The position numbers and the translations under genes were made by a program. This document shows, piece by piece, positions 46,515-57,399 of a DNA stretch of 64,000 bases (its first letter is position 1; each line of letters starts with the position of its first letter). Under the pieces are notes generated by a model that was given only the letters and a program-made list of their open reading frames with translations, did not search any database and had not been told where the DNA came from. Source of the stretch: Symsagittifera roscoffensis (taxonomy: Eukaryota > Xenacoelomorpha > Acoela > Convolutidae); contig NC_087063.1 in the NCBI RefSeq assembly GCF_963678635.1, positions 79,631,617 to 79,695,616 on the forward strand. Reading direction: 5' to 3'.

Positions 46515-47307
46515 TTAATATCGTGAATCAAGGTTGGTAGGAAAAATGAGGGGAAATGTTGATAGTGATATTTGGCTTAAAGAAGGTGTTGAGGAAAGGG
46601 AAAGTGTTTCGCGTAATGTAGATAGTGTTGTATCGAAAGAAACGTCAACTGGGTTGTTTATCAAATTTGGTTCACCCTGGGGGTATTTGTTTGTCACCCA
46701 ATAGAGAGGGCGTTCCGTTGTAGGGTTATTAAAAGGATTTTCTCTATTTTGTTCTGATGTAGGTGTTGAACCTAAGCAATCTGATGTAATATTTGAAATG
46801 CTTTGTTTTGAATCAGTGGGAGATGTTTCTGGTAAGGTGCTACTTGAAAAGTCTAAGGGACTTGATGTTGGTGATTGAGGTATGTTAAATTGAACTCTGG
46901 TAGTTTGAAAATTTCTATTTCGTCTTGGATTTATAATTTGTCTATTTATTTCGAGTGTGTGTTGATTTTGACTTATATGAACTGTCTAACTCATTTAAGA
47001 TCTTGTTGTAGGTGTGGGTATAGATTATATGTTGGTTCGTATTGTGGTTCACTTAAGGGTGCTTGGCGGACAACTGGTTGTAACGGTTCAGATAATCGAG
47101 CGTGTCTTTCTTCAAAAGTATATGGATTTTCTTGAAAAGAAATGCGTGTAGATGAATGGGGATTCTGGCTACTTGTGGGTGTTGTTGGATTTTCTTGGGA
47201 CATTGTTGGTGGGGACGGTTGTGGGGGTTGTTGATTAGCAATTTTGGAAAATTTCTTTTAGTGAAGTTTTTATGATGAAAATTTATGTTTGTTCCAGTAT
47301 TCTTCAA
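46515..47307 (-). pseudogene. Fragmented low-complexity frames between integrase and Env-like region
   Basis: Short minus-strand frames of Ser/Thr-rich (46,697-46,515) and Pro/Gln/Asn-rich type (47,203-46,991, 47,307-47,053). No domain is recognised. They may be remains of one proline-rich protein. Confidence 0.3.
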
Positions 47308-47458
47308 TGAAAAGAAACAAAAGAAAAGTGGCTAATGCGAATGTGATGATTGCCTTTTTTACACATCCACATTTTGTCATAGTAAGTGATGTTAAAAATG
47401 TGAGGAATATTATAAAAAGTAGAAAGATATCTGTTCTACTAAATAAATTACGAAACAT
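47270..47458 (-). CDS. Small two-helix membrane ORF in the retroelement
   Basis: 62 aa with two hydrophobic stretches, DIFLLFIIFLTFLTSL and AIITFALATFLLFLFI, separated by a short polar loop with TKCGCVKK. It may be a signal/anchor region of the Env-like protein or a separate small membrane protein. There is no family assignment. Confidence 0.35.
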   Translation of the reverse strand: MFRNLFSRTDIFLLFIIFLTFLTSLTMTKCGCVKKAIITFALATFLLFLFIEEYWNKHKFSS

Positions 47459-47493
47459 TTAAATAGTTATGAAATTATCGTACCTGAGGAGGC

Positions 47494-49300
47494 TATCAAG
47501 GATTGCGTAGAGGGATATACACACTTCAAAGATTGAGTAGAAAATTCAAAAAGGGTTGCAAAATACTATAAAAGTATGAATAGAATTTCTATGATATTAG
47601 TTGAAAATATTGTATAAAATTTTAGAAGATTTGAAAGATTTATTAAAAGTTTGAAAAATTTTTGTTCGAATTTATTGACCATTGTTGAGAGAAGCATTTA
47701 AGAAATGATTTAGTTTGTCGAATCTTTTTTTAATTTTTTGAGGATAATTTCGAGTGTGGTCGGATTATTTGTTGGTTTTTGACAAATGGGTTGCAATTCG
47801 TCAAGAATTGTTGAGGGGTTATTTTGAGATGTCGGGGAGATCTTCGTAGTTTTTTTTGTTTTTGAAATAATTGGGAGTATTCAAGAAATATTCGTACTTT
47901 AGGCTAAATAGTTATGTGCTTTTTGTTTTGTAGGCTAATTTAATAGTTTTGCTTGAGAGTTTTATGAGTTTTGGCTCGGGGAAATATTGTTGATCTTTTT
48001 ACTGCTTGATAGGGAAGGGTTGTAATATTGGGATTATATTTGTTTTAGTTGTCATTTTGTAGCGGTTTGCTTATTGTTGACCTGGAGGTCTTGAAGTTAT
48101 AGTTATAGATGAGCTTAGAGGTGAATATGAGTCGACTAATAAAGTAGTATTGCTTTAAATAAGGTGTCTATTCGGGATGATTTCTATTGGCTGAATTTGA
48201 ACTAAATCTGTTCGATTATTTTTCAGCATGATATTTCGAAAATGTGGATTGTTCAAATTAATTTAAAAAAATGATGTGTTGAAAATGAAAGTTATTTTTT
48301 AAATTCAACTTTTTTTGATATTTTAGATTTGGGAATGAAGATTTTTTAATCTTTTCTTGGTTGACTTCTGAGTCGTGATGATTCTCTATGTTCAGATTTT
48401 TCATTTTGATCCTGTGATAGATTTTTTTCTGTCATTTTTCTATTTTTTCTTTCTTTTTTTAGATGTTTGTGTTTTTTGTTTAGGGGATGTTCGCTGAACT
48501 AATTCTTTTTGTTGATCTATTTTCCAATTTGTGTGTTTTTTAGTGTGTCGATTCAATTCATTTTCTGAGTTGTTCTGAACAATTTTTAAACCTGTGAAAG
48601 AAAATAATTGTGTTAATTCACGGAGTGCGTATTCTTCTGGGTAATAGGGTAATATATTATTTCGATGTTGCGCAATTTCTTTTTTACTTGTGTCAGTAAG
48701 TTTGTACGTTATATCAGTGGGTTTATCAATTATTTGATATGGTCCATTTCGGAGTGGTTGTAACTTTTAAGAAATTCTTTTTTGTTTTGTAAAATTGAAA
48801 ATTAACACAAATGTTCCAATTTTTAAATCTGCTGCTGGTTTAGTTCGTGAATTGATTTGATGATTTATGTTTTGTCGTTGTAGTAATTTTTTTTTATTGT
48901 TTTTTGATAAATTTCATTGTGTTTTTTTTATCCATTCGGTGTGGGTACCGGAAGCTAATTTTAAGGTTTGTGGATGATGAAAGTGGTCTTCATCATGAGT
49001 ATGTAGTGGTAGATTATAGCAAATTGAATCTTTACTTGGTTGACAATAGCCTTGTGCATTTTTATGTATGTTTGCTGTAAACATTATTGGTTTACGTAAC
49101 TTTTGGTTGAATACCATTTCGTACGGTGACATTCCTAATGTTGTAGTAATTTGTGAATTATATGAAAGTGAGAATAATTTTACATCTGCTGACCATTTAG
49201 TATATTGGGTATCATTTCCATTAATAATACATCTGAGATATTCTTGTAATGAACGGTTCATACCTTCGACTAATCCATTTGTCCAAGGTGCATGAGATGT
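47494..49300 (-). repeat. Internal tandem duplication of the retroelement, downstream copy
   Basis: This matches 49,301-51,114 at high identity with an offset of 1,807-1,814 bases. It starts at TATCAAGGATTG and ends at CATGAGATGT in both copies. It carries a second integrase end (49,336-48,914 and about 48,890-48,530). The catalytic Glu of the DD35E motif is present in this copy (GLVEGMN near 49,250). Confidence 0.93.
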
Positions 49301-51114
49301 TATCAAGGATTGTGTAGAGGGATATATATACTTCAAAGATTGAGTAGAAAATTGAAAAAAGATTGCAAAATACTATAAAATTATGAATAGATTTTTTATG
49401 ATTTTAGTTTAAAATATTGTAAAAAAAATATAGGAAGATTTGAAAGATTTGTTAAAAGTTTGAAAAATTTTTGTTCGAATTTAGTGACCTTGTTGAGAGA
49501 AGCATTTAAGAAATGATTTAGTTTGTCGAATCTTTTTTAATTTTTTGAGGATAATTTCGAGTGTGATCGGATTATTTATTGGTTTTTGACAAGTGGGTTG
49601 CATTTCGTCAAGAATTGTTGAGGGGTTATTTTGAGATGTCGGGGAGATCTTCGTAGTTTTTTTATGAAAAAAATGGAGTGTATTCAAGAAAGATTCGTAC
49701 TTTAGGCTAAATGATCATGTGCTTTTTGTTTTTTAGGCTAATTTAATAGTTTTGCTTGAGAGTTTTATGAGTTTTGAGTTGGGGAAATAATTTTGATCTT
49801 TGTACTGCTTGATAGGGAAGGGTTGTAATATTGAGATTATATTCATTTTAGTTGTCATTTTGTAGCGGATTGCTTATTGTTGACCTGGAGGTCTTGAAGT
49901 TTTAGTTATAGATGAGCTTAGAGGTGAATATGTGTCGGCTAATAAAGTCGTATTGCTATAAATAAGGTGTCTATTCGGGATGATTTCTGTTGGCTGAATT
50001 TGAACTAAATCTGTTCGTTTATTTTTCAGCATGATATTTTGAAAATGTGGATTGTTCAAAATAATTAAAAGAAAATGATGTGTTGAAAATGAAAGTTATT
50101 TTTTAAATTCAACTTTTTTTGATATTTTAGATTTGGGAATGAAGATTTTTTAATCTTTTCTTGGTGGACTTCTGAGTCGTGATGATTCTCTATGTTCAGA
50201 TTTTTCATTTTGATCCTGTGATAGATTTTTTTCTGTCATTTTTCTATTTTTTCTTTCTTTTTTAGATGTTTGTGTTTTTTGTTTAGGGGATGTTCGCTGA
50301 ACTAATTCTTTTTGTTGATCTATTTTCTAATTTGTGTGTTTTTTAGTGTGTCGATTCAATTCATTTTCTGAGTTGTTCTGAACAATTTTTAAACCTGTGA
50401 AAGAAAATAATTGTGTTAATTCACGTAGTGCGTAATCTTTTGGGTAATAGGGTAATATATTATTTCGATGTTGCGAAATTTTTTTTTTACTTGTGTCAGT
50501 AAGTTTGTACGTTACGTCAGTGGGTTTATCAATTATTTGATATGGTCCATTTCGGAGTGGTTGTAACTTTTTAGAAATTCCTTTTTGTTTTGTAAAATTG
50601 AAAATTAACACAAATGTTCCAATTTTTAAATCTGCTGATGGTTTAACTCGTGAATGGATTTGATGATTTATGTTTTGTCGTTGTAGCAATTTTTTTTATT
50701 GTTTTTTGATAAATTTCATTGTGTTTTTTTATCTCTATTTAAAATCCATTCGGTGTGGGTACCGGAAACTAATTTTAAGGTTTGTGGATGATGAAAGTGG
50801 TCTTCATCATGAGTATGTAGTGGTAGATTATAGCAAATTGAATCTTTACTTTGTTGACAATAGCCTTGTGCATTTTTATGCATGTTTGCTGTAAACATTA
50901 TTGGTTTACGTAATTTTTGGTTGAATACCATTTCGTACGGTGACATTCCTAATGTTGTCGTAATTTGTGAATTATATGAAAGTGAGAATAGTTTTACATC
51001 TGCTGACCATTTAGTATATTGGGTATCATTTCCATTAATGATACATCTGAGATATTCTTGTAATGAACGGTTCATACCTGCGACTAATCCATTTGTCCAA
51101 GGTGCATGAGATGT
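49301..51114 (-). repeat. Internal tandem duplication of the retroelement, upstream copy
   Basis: This is the copy continuous with the integrase core. It contains the integrase C-terminal region and about 0.9 kb of non-coding sequence, then restarts in the downstream copy. Confidence 0.93.
50327..50689 (-). CDS. Integrase C-terminal domain frame
   Basis: A 120-aa frame with KIGTFVLIFNFTKQKGISKK and LRNGPYQIIDK, matching the GDxVLI... and L..GPY.I patterns of the gypsy integrase C-terminal SH3-like domain that binds DNA. It follows the core domain across a frame change near 50,700. The second, more broken copy is near 48,530-48,890. Confidence 0.75.
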   Translation of the reverse strand: MLQRQNINHQIHSRVKPSADLKIGTFVLIFNFTKQKGISKKLQPLRNGPYQIIDKPTDVTYKLTDTSKKKISQHRNNILPYYPKDYALRELTQLFSFTGLKIVQNNSENELNRHTKKHTN

Positions 51115-51480
51115 ACGTGGCTTATGTTTAATGTTGTATAAGTGGCATAATGTGATGATTTCATTATTAATAAATTCAGTGCCACTGTCTGTGACTAAAA
51201 TTTCGCGTAATCCTAATTTAGTTTTCCAGTGTTCGTACAGTGTTTTATATGCATAATAAGCATTACAATGGGGTACTGGGTTGAGTCCTACATAATGTGT
51301 AAATGCATCAACAATTACCATTATATATGAAAATCCTTCTGAGGATGGTGAAATTGGTCCTTTTGTGTCAAATGATATTCTGTGATTAAAATATAGGCTT
51401 TGTCCTTTAAAATCTTGTTTTTCTGCGATTTGTTTATGATTTGGACAGGGTTTATTTAATTGGCATATTATACAATCGTT
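50716..51480 (-). pseudogene. Integrase core domain with Glu-to-Ala change in the DD35E triad
   Basis: The frame from about 51,480 (before the ATG at 51,321) includes a CxxC of the zinc-binding domain (CIICQLNKPC), SFDTKGP with the first Asp, VTDSGTEF with the second Asp, and, exactly 35 residues later, Ala in GLVAGMNRSLQEY where Glu belongs. The codon is GCA here and GAA in the duplicate at 49,250. The core catalyses strand transfer, so this copy should be inactive. Confidence 0.85.
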
Positions 51481-52103
51481 GCATAATAATTTTATCCAAA
51501 TTGGCGCATTAGGAAAATAAAAATTTTGTATAAAATTAGAGTATGTTTTCTCTTATCCGGAACGTCCTTTTAAATTTAGGGTATGGGAGGTATTAAATGC
51601 GATTAGCATCATACTTAATGGTAGAGATGGTACTTTCAAATCAGGTGTTTGATATTCTAGAATGTCCGTGTTTTCATTTATGGTGGTATTATTAATTTTC
51701 TAAAATATCTAAGGAGTGTTTTGTTTCCTAAGATTGTTGTATCAACTTTTGTTGGCTTTGTTTTATATTTGTGCCATGATTTGAGCTGTCCAATGACGGG
51801 TTCAAGATTTTGGTATTTCCGTAATAATTCGAGTTTATTTTTTCTGTTGTTGGTAGAAAAATATTTTCTCTTTCAATTTTTGATAGAGGTATTGTATCAA
51901 ATGGGTCATGAAGATTGAAAACTTGATTTATCGTGTATTTGGAAATATTTGGTAACGGTCCTGATAAATTTATGAAATAAGTTAGATTTTCTGTTCTTTT
52001 AAAGGGAATGCGTCCCTTTTATGAGGTTGTTGTTTATGTTGTTTTTGTTAAGTATTATTTTTGATCCAATGTGAATATGGGAATGGCTTGAATGTAGATG
52101 TAC
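51481..52103 (-). pseudogene. Integrase N-terminal/connection region, broken
   Basis: Minus-strand fragments between RNase H and the integrase core, where the HHCC zinc-binding domain belongs. Stops break the frame, and I only see clear coding similarity at the 3' end next to CIICQLNKPC. Confidence 0.5.
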
Positions 52104-52691
52104 CTAAAAATCAACTTCATAATGGATGTTTTGACAATCTAAATAGAGTGAGAAATGTTGTAGATTGTTTATTTGTGACTGATCTATGTCAGTTCTTACT
52201 GCATACTTACATTCTGATTGCGGTGAAGTTTCATCTTTGGCAAGATAAAATTTTATCTTTCGTGGTATTTCAACAGTTGTTTTTCTTGTTAATAGTTCAG
52301 GTGGTGTATTTCTACTAAGAGTATCAGGTAATGCAAGGTTTTTTCCTGCTGTCCATAATATGTGTAAATTTGGAAATTTCACTAGGTTTAGTTGAAATCA
52401 TTAAACTTTTCATCGTTAAACTCTATGATTTGGATTTGATTTTTGTGTAAAAAGAAATTTGATAGGTTTATGGTCTCTGAACAAAACTGTTGGATGGTTT
52501 GATCCAAGCATCAAAAATTCATATTCTGTTAAAGTGTGTATGATAGCTGTGCACTCTCTCATAAGGGTAGAGAGTCGTAGTTCAGCTTGTGTAAATAGGC
52601 GAGAGTTTGCTGAAATAAGATTCATTTTAATTGTTCCACTGTGTGATTGTAATAATGCTGCTCCGATGCTAAAATTTGAAGCATCGCACAT
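52104..52691 (-). pseudogene. RNase H and connection domain of the retroelement
   Basis: The frame 52,691-52,416 begins MCDASNFSIGAALLQ, the DAS-x-x-x-G-A-x-L-x-Q motif of gypsy RNase H, and has RECTAIIHTL with the catalytic Glu and FRDHKPIKFL with the TDHKPL-type Asp (here R-D-H). The next frame, 52,382-52,104, holds ILWTAGKNLALPDTLSRN, matching the G-x-x-N-x-x-A-D-x-L-S-R motif. A frame break lies between them. Confidence 0.85.
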
Positions 52692-52699
52692 CGCATAAA

Positions 52700-53766
52700 A
52701 TGGTTGATTTGGATCTGGGATTGTGTTTGAAATTTGTTCAGTAAAAATTTTTTTGAATTCTTCGAATCGTGTTTGGTGTTCTGTTGTCCATTCAAAATTA
52801 TTTTATTGTAAAAGAATGTTTCAGAATGGCCTTAAGTATAATTGCATTTTATATACGTATTTACTTAGGAAATTTAACATTCCCAGAAATTCTTGTTTTT
52901 TCTTTTTAATTGTTGGTGGTTGAAGTTTTTGAATTGCTTCAATTCGTGATTTCAGTGGGGTTATAGTGTCTTTTTTCTATGATGTGTCCAAGAAATTTTA
53001 AGCGTGTTAAGAAAAAATGTGATTTATCTGGGGCTGCTTTCATGTTTTCGTTCTGTAAAATTTGGTGATATTTTTCTAGAACTGTGAACATTTCATCTTT
53101 TGTTTATGATTGCATGAAAACATTGTCTAAATACCTGATTGCATTTTTGCTAAGTATGAGTGGTCTGAAAATTTTCCTCATAAAGGCTGAAAAAACTGCT
53201 GGTCCTATGGATGTAGCATAGACTAATCTATTAAATTCGTATTGTTGATTTCCAATAACGAACTGTGTTAGTCGTCGTGATTGTTCATCTAATGGCATTT
53301 GATTATATGCACTATTCATGTCTGCGGTTGTGAAATATTTACCGTTTATTTTAGTTAAAATTACTTGAATTGGTTCTATTGGCCAATTAAATTTGAATTC
53401 ATCAAATAGTGAATTGAGGTATCTAGCGTCTAGAACTATTTTCAATGATTCTCCTTTGGCGAGGCTAATTACAGGGTTAATAAAGGTGTTTCCTTTTGGT
53501 TGTTCTTCTTTATTTACTGGTGATATAATTTCATATTGTTCTAGAATGTCAAGTAATATATTAACTTTGTCATGTAAATGAATTGGTACTTTACTTGCTC
53601 TTTGTTGTTTGAAAATTGCGTCAGGTTTCATGGGTAAATGTAGTGATGAATTTATTTTTCCAACGTCAAATTTAGATGTTGCATAAGTTTTTGGATATTT
53701 TAGAAGTAAATCGGCTAATTTTTCAAGTTCAATCTGTGTTAATTGGGAGTGTTGGAAATTGAACAT
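52700..53766 (-). pseudogene. Reverse transcriptase of the retroelement, YLDN and nonsense codon
   Basis: The frame 53,766-53,104 (220 aa) carries NPVISLAKGESLKIVLDARYLN, GKYFTTADMNSAYNQMPL with the first catalytic Asp, LVYATSIGPAVFSAFM and RYLDNVFMQ, where YxDD is expected. A stop codon follows at 53,104. Coding similarity continues beyond it in the same frame to about 52,980 and then shifts frame. The Asp-to-Asn change in the YxDD box would abolish polymerisation. Motif pattern and spacing are those of Ty3/gypsy elements. Confidence 0.9.
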
Positions 53767-53831
53767 TGTCAGGAATTTTTGTTGTTGTTCTGTATAGTGC
53801 GATATTTTGAATGTTGGTTTAAAATTGTGAT

Positions 53832-54140
53832 TTAGTCTGTATTCTTTTTGTCATTAATTAATATATTATTTATTGATAGTTCTTCATCGAGGATTGTTGA
53901 TTGACATATATCTAGTAGTTGTAAAATTTCATTGACTCTGTAAGCTACTTCTTTTGTGGGGGAAGTTGTTGCATTAGTTTCACAATATCCTAAGAGTCCT
54001 AAGAGTAAGGTGATTTTGTATGGTGGATTGTTATATACGTGTAGAGAAATAATATCGGAAATTGAGTTTTTCATGTATTTCATGGATGAAAATGTTTCTC
54101 TAAAAAATTTGTGAATTGGTCTTAATTCAAAGTCTGACAT
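53832..54140 (-). CDS. Retroelement frame between protease and RT
   Basis: 102 aa with no recognised domain. It lies between the protease remnant and the RT and ends at a stop just before the RT frame. Probably a linker part of Pol. Confidence 0.4.
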   Translation of the reverse strand: MSDFELRPIHKFFRETFSSMKYMKNSISDIISLHVYNNPPYKITLLLGLLGYCETNATTSPTKEVAYRVNEILQLLDICQSTILDEELSINNILINDKKNTD

Positions 54141-54479
54141 AAAGAGTTGTTGTCTATTTTGATTTTTGTCGTACAGGTGAACTTGTTTATTTGGAAATTC
54201 ATAAATTTAACCTGAAAGTGGTTTGAGATGTTTTCTTTCTTTATTATAGATGGGTTAGGTTTTTGAAAAGAATGGTGGTGGTTTCTTCATTCTTTGAAAG
54301 ATTTTTTGAGCGGTGTTTTGCATTCCTGTATATTTATCTCTTATATCAATTTTTTTAATCTAAAATATTATTTGTTGGTATATACTTTGTGATTAATGGA
54401 ATTCCAATAATATTGTGTTTTATATCTGTGATATGGAATATTTGTTTAATTGGTTTATTTAGGAGTTTGTTTTGTTACA

Positions 54480-54930
54480 TTGTTTTTGTGGGAACAAGGA
54501 AAAGTTAGATTTTTCCATAATTTGTTAGGGTTGAGCCTTGTGCTGTTGCTAGTCTACTTGTTGTTTTTGTGGGTGTTATTCTCGGGTGTAGGATTTTGAT
54601 TTCATTCCAAGTTGAGATTTTAATGATATTTGATTCTGCTCTAGAGTCTATTAAAAAATCTATTTCAAGGTCTGGTGGTTGAAAATCTTTACATTTTGGA
54701 CTTTCTAAAAGAAAGGGTATTGTCCAAGTTTATTTTTTTGGTGGTTCTTTTGGTGTATTCTGGTCAGTGTGATTTGAACTAGTACATGGTGTTTGTTCGT
54801 TTTTAGGTTGTTGTGATGTGGTTACTTCATTTACTATTTGTTATATTGATATGTTATTACTTTTAGGTCTAGTGTCATAATTTAAAAATAATTCCAAATG
54901 ATTTTTGTAAATTTGAGAATGAAAAGGTTG
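54480..54930 (-). pseudogene. Aspartic protease remnant of the retroelement
   Basis: On the minus strand EIDFLIDSRAESNIIKIS at about 54,615-54,670 resembles the FLIDTGA-x-x-S-x-I protease motif, with the active-site Gly replaced by Arg (AGA for GGA). Stops occur on both sides. Confidence 0.65.
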
Positions 54931-54933
54931 TTC

Positions 54934-56292
54934 CTATGTAACAGATTCATAAACATTTTCAACTTCTATCATGTTGACTAAAAGTGTGTTTTCTATATCA
55001 CTGTCACTGTCTGTGGATTCACAATTTATGTGATTTAATTGTAATTCAGTAGTCTCTGTGTTTTCAAAACTACGGGGGTCTGAAATTGTTTCTCCAGCTG
55101 TTTGTACTTGATTTATTTGTCTCTGATGTTTTGGTGTACTACTTCCAGGTTTGTTTTGAGAGTCTGGATAACGTGTGTTATTCCGATGAGGTGATTGAGA
55201 GTAGTTTCTTTGTCTATTGTTATAGTTTAAATTCCTTTTTTGTGAATTGTCTCGTGATCTATTTTGATAACTGTTATAATTGGGTCTTTGGTAATTTGAT
55301 CTGTTGTTTGAATAATCTCGTGATCGATTATTGTGTTGCTGATTTCGATTATTTGAATAACTTCTGTTCCTATTGTTGGAATAATTTCTATATCTATTGC
55401 ATGATGAGTTTCTGGATCTATCATTTGAGTAGTGTCTATTCCTAGGATGTGAATGGGAACTGGTATCAAACGAATAATTCTGTCTGTTTGAGTTTGAACG
55501 TGAATAAGTATTTCGATAATGGTTATTTCTACTGTGTGATCGACCATATCGATTTTGTGAGGAATTTCGTGAATTTCTTTTATCTGGTGATCTACCTCTG
55601 TAGTTCGAATTATAAGGTGATTGATTTCTTGAGTGATTTGAGGTATTTGGTAGTGGTTTTCCAGAGCTGCTGTTACTATGAATATTTTTGTTTGGTAAAT
55701 TTTGATCTTTCTTCATGTATTGGTAGAATGATTTTTTTGGTTCTTTGTACTTTTGTGGTTTATTTTGATTGTCTTGCTGTTTTTGTCTGCATTCAGCAAT
55801 ACTGTGTCCGTATCTTCGGCAATAGTTACACCATTTTTTAAATGATGGTTTACCTTTGAGAATTTCAGTGATTTTTTCGGATAAGTCTGTGTCTGAATTA
55901 TGTTTATTATTTATTTGTGTTGTTGTTGCTTGAATATTGTTAACGTACTGTAATTTGAGATTTTCTGTTTCTTCTAGTTTCATAGTTATTTCCGCTTGTT
56001 CTAGTTTACACTTTGAATAATTTTCACTTTGGTCTTGTGAAATACGTGGGTAAACATGAAAATTTATTGTAGTTGTTGTTGGTTGTCGAAAGTTTTGTTT
56101 CTGTAAAAATAAAGGATTTTGAGTATTTGGGCGAAAAGATTTAGACGTTTGTGGTCTATTTACATAATTATAATTGTGTTCTGCAAAGTTATTTCTAATG
56201 AATGTTCTATGTTTTTGTATCGGTTTCATCGTTGCTCTAAATGGTTGATAGTTCACATGTGGGTATCTTGGTTCAATGGTGGGTTTAGCCAT
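54934..56292 (-). CDS. Gag C-terminal part: CCHC knuckle and Asn/Arg/Ser-rich tail
   Basis: An intact 452-aa frame. Residues about 155-170 hold CNYCRRYGHSIAEC, a C-x2-C-x4-H-x4-C zinc knuckle that binds RNA in nucleocapsid domains. After it comes a long basic tail of about 200 residues rich in Asn, Arg, Ser and Tyr (repeats such as NNRNRSYSNNRNQ). The last 60 residues are acidic. Long RS/NY-rich tails are unusual in Gag and may drive RNA condensation, as FG/RGG/SY-type tails do; that is inference. The Gag start lies upstream at about 57,381 in broken frames. Confidence 0.8.
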   Translation of the reverse strand: MAKPTIEPRYPHVNYQPFRATMKPIQKHRTFIRNNFAEHNYNYVNRPQTSKSFRPNTQNPLFLQKQNFRQPTTTTINFHVYPRISQDQSENYSKCKLEQAEITMKLEETENLKLQYVNNIQATTTQINNKHNSDTDLSEKITEILKGKPSFKKWCNYCRRYGHSIAECRQKQQDNQNKPQKYKEPKKSFYQYMKKDQNLPNKNIHSNSSSGKPLPNTSNHSRNQSPYNSNYRGRSPDKRNSRNSSQNRYGRSHSRNNHYRNTYSRSNSNRQNYSFDTSSHSHPRNRHYSNDRSRNSSCNRYRNYSNNRNRSYSNNRNQQHNNRSRDYSNNRSNYQRPNYNSYQNRSRDNSQKRNLNYNNRQRNYSQSPHRNNTRYPDSQNKPGSSTPKHQRQINQVQTAGETISDPRSFENTETTELQLNHINCESTDSDSDIENTLLVNMIEVENVYESVT

Positions 56293-56299
56293 AGATTGT

Positions 56300-57381
56300 A
56301 GTGTTACCTGTGGTAAAATTGGGTTTATTGGTTTTGGAGTTGTAAGATTTGGATGTATTGGTGAAATACTTTGTTGTGCTGTTGTTACTACTGTGCTAAC
56401 TACTTCTTCATTTGTGAGATTTGATGATGTTTGAATAACTTGTTGTGTGAGATTCCTAGTTTAATTTAGATTTTCTTGTTGTATAGCAGTTGAATTTAAG
56501 GTATTATTTTGTGTTCTATCGGGTAGAAATGAATTATAGTTTTAAGATGTCGCATCAGTTGTGAGTGGGTATATCTTAATATAATCTTTGTGTATAGTTA
56601 TTGTGCTAATGGCTTGACTTGAAAAATCTGTTGGTATGTTAATAAATAATGTATGAGACCATTCAGAGTCCCAAACATAATCTGAATTTTCTGCTAATGC
56701 TCTATCATCTGTCGAATTTTGTAGTCTGAAATTTTTTGTTGCTTGTGAGATTAAATTAAGATTATGTGTGAAACAAACTATGATGAACCATGCTAAGATT
56801 TTTTGTTAATCGTGTGTATCATTTTGTGAAATGTCATTGCTGTTTAAATTTTCTCGGATTTTATTTAAATATTCGGAAAATATTGTGATTTCATGTCTTT
56901 TTACAAAACATTTGTATGTTTTGATGTTTGAACTGGTGAAGTTCCTTGAGATTCTGGTTTTTTCTAATATAGATAAATAGCTATAAATTATTCGAAATAC
57001 TTCGTTAGTAAATATTGAATTTGCTTTTTGTGATTTTAGTGTTGTATATTTTTTATATATTCTGTGAATACTTTTGAAAATTCTATATCTACGTCATCTG
57101 TTTGAAGTAGATGCTTACCATGAAATGAACTTGGGCTCTGAAATTCAATGGTATAGATTCCGTACTGTTGTTATGGTGTACATATTCCTTTGAGGTAGTG
57201 GTCGACATTTTGTCTTTTAATTTTTACTTCTTGAAATTCTGCTCTGCATAGGCTAATTTCTTTTTCAAATAAATTTGCTATTAAATTTTGACAAAATTTG
57301 TTTGTCCCCTATCATCAGTGAGGAAGTGATGATAAAAGGGAGGATTGTGTTTTCATCTTCACTCTCTTCATTTGTACTCAT
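56300..57381 (-). pseudogene. Gag N-terminal region, broken
   Basis: On the minus strand an ATG at 57,381 opens MSTNEESEDENTILPF, and open sequence of similar style continues down to the zinc-knuckle frame with several frame changes. No capsid motif can be assigned with certainty. The location fits the matrix/capsid part of Gag. Confidence 0.5.
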
Positions 57382-57399
57382 TTTTGTGCTTTATGACTG

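Noticed and set aside
55086-55841. Plus-strand frames of 119 and 130 aa
   Set aside because: They lie opposite the Gag zinc-knuckle frame and are Tyr/Cys/Phe-rich shadows of its Asn/Arg codons.
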